From Tubiluchus corallicola (lineage: Eukaryota > Priapulida > Priapulimorpha > Priapulimorphida > Tubiluchidae): DNA of 64,000 nucleotides. The stretch spans positions 1 to 64,000 of the forward strand of contig JAQGDQ010000633.1 in the NCBI GenBank assembly GCA_030141605.1. Reading direction: 5' to 3'. Shown piece by piece: positions 61,285 through 64,000 of this stretch. Numbering within the stretch: position 1 is the stretch's first letter; each line of letters opens with the position of its first letter. The notes below the pieces were generated by a model. It saw only the letters and a program-made list of their open reading frames with translations, was not told the origin of the DNA and searched no databases. The position numbers and the translations under genes are program-made.

Positions 61285-61770
61285 TAGCCCCCTTACAATG
61301 GAACAATATTCCTCCAAACATAAAAAGCAGCAAATCTATAAATATTTTTAAAACAGCTTTGAAATGCCATATGTTTTGTCTTATGTCTAATAGTCAATAA
61401 TCCACTTTGTTGGTGATTCGTACCGGTCATTTAGCATCCATCTGCCGGTTTCTTGTCAAAAATCAGTTGCAGCTAATGTGAACATGGTCATTGTTTTCTC
61501 ATTTCATGTTTTCTTTCTACTAACTGCAACATAGCTCTTCTTTATTTTCTTCTTTTCTCATCATCTACCTTCTACATTCCTTATTTCACCTTTCATGGTG
61601 GCTTAACAAGGTCCCCTTTTTAGCTTGCAAACTTCAGCCCCTTAATATAGTATTTCTAGGGTGTCAGAATGTATTTTATTTTTTTTTGCTGTTTTCAATT
61701 ATACAAGATGTTCTACATGTACATTTCTATTATTGTAGTTTGCTGGTAAAATAAACTGAATTTGAATTTG
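61285..61770 (+). mobile_element. LINE 3' end
   Basis: The frame PLQWNNIPPNIKSSKSINIF up to TAA at 61398-61400 is the typical C-terminal tail of a non-LTR reverse transcriptase; the copy ends with GAATTTGAATTTGAG after AATAAAC. Confidence 0.85.
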
Positions 61771-62080
61771 AGAAAACTTTGTGCTACGTAAGTCAATTTT
61801 CTCCTAATTGTTGGTGGAAGTTTAAAATTGTGTGAATTCACCAGAGTTGTGCATGAGAGCAGCCATCATATCAACAGAATGAAAGGCTTTTTCATTTGTC
61901 ATGCAGTTACAGCTGCTAATGCAGCATTAATTGTTTAAGCTGTTACTACGTGAAGCTATCTTATGCATGATATCTGAAGTAAAAGTAATCTTGCATAAGT
62001 TTTTTTATGGTACTTTTGGGAATTTTTTCGTTACAGAAAGGCTTTAATGTAAAAACAAGAGTGTGTAATACCCACTAAAG

Positions 62081-62483
62081 CAGGGGTGTGCAAACTGCGG
62101 CCCGCCGAGAGATCTTATTTCAGCCCACGAAGAGGTTTGACAACGTAATGAAAGTGCGGCCCACGCGATCCAGCTGAAGTCTGCGCCAATATCGCAAAGT
62201 TTTTTCCTCTAAATCGGATGGCATTAACCCTTACAAGACCATTGTCACTTAATGTCACTGTCGGACATGACGAAATATATGGTTTTTAATATAAATTTTA
62301 ATAACTTCTAAAATAGTTTCTTGAGTGTAGTAGTGCAGTATTAATGATGTGCGCAAATCAGAGGCAAAAAAATCGTTAATAGGTCCTACTGTACTTGGCT
62401 CCTTGACCAAACTGCATCTGGCCCACAGGAACTGCAGGAATGTTTAATGTGGCCCAGCTAGTCAGATAATTTGCACACCCCTG
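62081..62483. mobile_element. hAT MITE, 403 bp, perfect target duplication
   Basis: CAGGGGTGTGCAAA / TTTGCACACCCCTG ends, with CACTAAAG at 62073-62080 and 62484-62491. The intact duplication suggests a recent insertion. Confidence 0.96.
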
Positions 62484-62670
62484 CACTAAAGGGTGTAGAA
62501 GTGTTTTATAGCGAGTAGTGACAACAGCAGCATATATAAGTTTGATTTAGTACGTAGCGCATAGGGGATATTTGTAAATACAGGGCCAGTGCTGGAAGTG
62601 CAGGGCGTGATGTTTTACGCTTCATGCTATACGTCAGTCCCTCCCAAAAAAGTGTTGACAGCTTAAAGCT

Positions 62671-62847
62671 CTACCATTACTCACAATGCTCTACCATTAC
62701 CCACAATGCTCTACCATTATCCACAATGCTCTACTATTACCCACAATGCTCTACCATTACCCACAATGCTCTACCATTAGCCACAATGCTCTGCCATTAT
62801 CCACAATGCTCTACCATTACCCACAATGCTCTACCATTATCCACAAT
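62671..62847. repeat. 20-bp tandem array, about 9 copies
   Basis: Unit ATGCTCTACCATTACCCACA. Confidence 0.94.
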
Positions 62848-62899
62848 CGTATACTAAAGATTGAAAACCTATGTAAAAATGTTTTAATACTGTTTATAC

Positions 62900-64000
62900 T
62901 GTGATAAGCCTTCTAAAAACAGACTTTTTCCTTTTTTTATGTCAAAAATATTTCAGAATCATGTCAAAGTCAATGGTTTTTGTGATGTCATCTTTTATAG
63001 ATAGTGTCGCTGCATTATTTAGCTGCTTTTGTGAAATTGTTGACGGTTGGAATTTTTTTTGACTGTGTTGAAGGTTTGAATTTATCCTTCAAATCAGCAA
63101 AATTAAAATCCAGTGACAATCAAACTAATGCATATGAGGTTGTGAATTACAAAGCACATAAACAGACAATCAGCAAAAAACACATTGGAACATCTTGATA
63201 TACGAAGACAGACTGAATAGTTTCACCACATTTACAGTATCAAGAAACTTAGCGCACACTGGACACTCATTAATTCATCATAGCATCCTCTGCTCGAACG
63301 TGTACGTGGGGCCTTCTCTTGGGCAGGCCCAATTTGAACAAATCTGTCTAATTTGCTTAAAACTGGCCCTGTGTGAATTCTGGCTTCATTAAGAGCCAGT
63401 TCATTAGGTGTACACACCTTTTGACTCTTAGCAAAACTTTTGTCACGTTATTATATAATACTTCTAAACCTTTAAAATTGGATGTGAGCCATGTCTATGT
63501 TTCAAGCAAGCAAGCGCTACCTTTTTCTTTAAGTTAAATACCTCTTTTAGTAATTCCTGTAGACAAAAGACAAGGATTTCAAGAAATGCTTAGTTTTATC
63601 CTGCACATGAGCCGATGTATCGGGTGTCATTTTTCCATCATCCGTAATCGGACGTCCTAAATACCAGTACAGCTCGACAATAACATCATTCAGATGAACA
63701 CACAAAAATTAAAAAAGAGAGGTATTGGTAAGGTCGTTTAAATATTAATCATCATCATCATCATACGCCCATCATGTCTATTGTAGACATTGGGCAGGCA
63801 GAATTCTAAAATAAAAGAAATCTGCCTTCAGACAGGTAAATGCAGCAGTAATCCAGCAAAAAAACTAGACACTGCTATGCCAGTGGCTTGTCAGCACCAC
63901 TTCAGTTAAGTTTCATAAATCTCCTTGTTCTTTCTTCCTGCAATAGCGCCAATCTTCAGTCGATTTACAAACGAATGCCAAGTGCCATATTTTGTAGTAA
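62900..64000. other. No gene recognised
   Basis: Short open frames without motifs. An ATC run lies at 63748-63764. Confidence 0.4.

Overview
This is eukaryotic (metazoan) DNA: AT-rich, with GT-AG introns, AATAAA signals and many transposon remnants. The BEL/Pao and Gypsy pieces, the MITEs and the gene content point to an invertebrate; I cannot name the phylum. Three host genes can be rebuilt by joining exons whose splice phases agree.

Left (1-20 kb): the 5' part of ATP6V1H (V-ATPase subunit H; minus strand; exons 1-3 at 15478-11959) lies head-to-head with the complete CHTF8 gene (Ctf8 clamp-loader subunit; plus strand; exons at 16067, 17246 and 18250; 124 aa), 588 bp apart. ATP6V1H exon 3 and its surroundings are duplicated in inverted orientation at the window start (1-3369 against 10485-12370). 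Between the arms lies transposon debris, including a Gypsy gag-RNase H deletion fusion, two BEL/Pao pieces in opposite orientation and an in-frame captured KIF21-type kinesin motor fragment. No later ATP6V1H exon is present.

Centre (20.2-55.5 kb): one complete NFAT5-type gene on the minus strand, 13 coding exons predicting 1365 aa: acidic N-terminus, Rel DNA-binding domain with the NFAT5-type recognition loop, IPT domain, and a long Gln-rich activation region with a polyQ tract and twelve 13-residue repeats. It converges tail-to-tail with CHTF8. Roughly a third of the gene is minisatellite: thirteen intronic arrays with units of 14-99 bp.

Right (55.6-64 kb): no host gene recognised; a duplicated 235-bp segment, a LINE 3' end, a complete hAT MITE with perfect target-site duplication, and a short 20-bp array.

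Most notable: several arrays are built from the splice junctions of the host genes. The 52-bp array after ATP6V1H exon 3 and the 29-bp array after NFAT5 exon 6 each repeat the last exon bases plus the 5' splice site. The 20-bp array before NFAT5 exon 5 repeats the 3' splice site. Every copy therefore carries a decoy signal, and use of the decoys would truncate the proteins. The adjacent convergent gene pair, the inverted exon duplication and an in-frame tandem acceptor in ATP6V1H add to a locus where tandem and inverted duplication has repeatedly involved exon boundaries.
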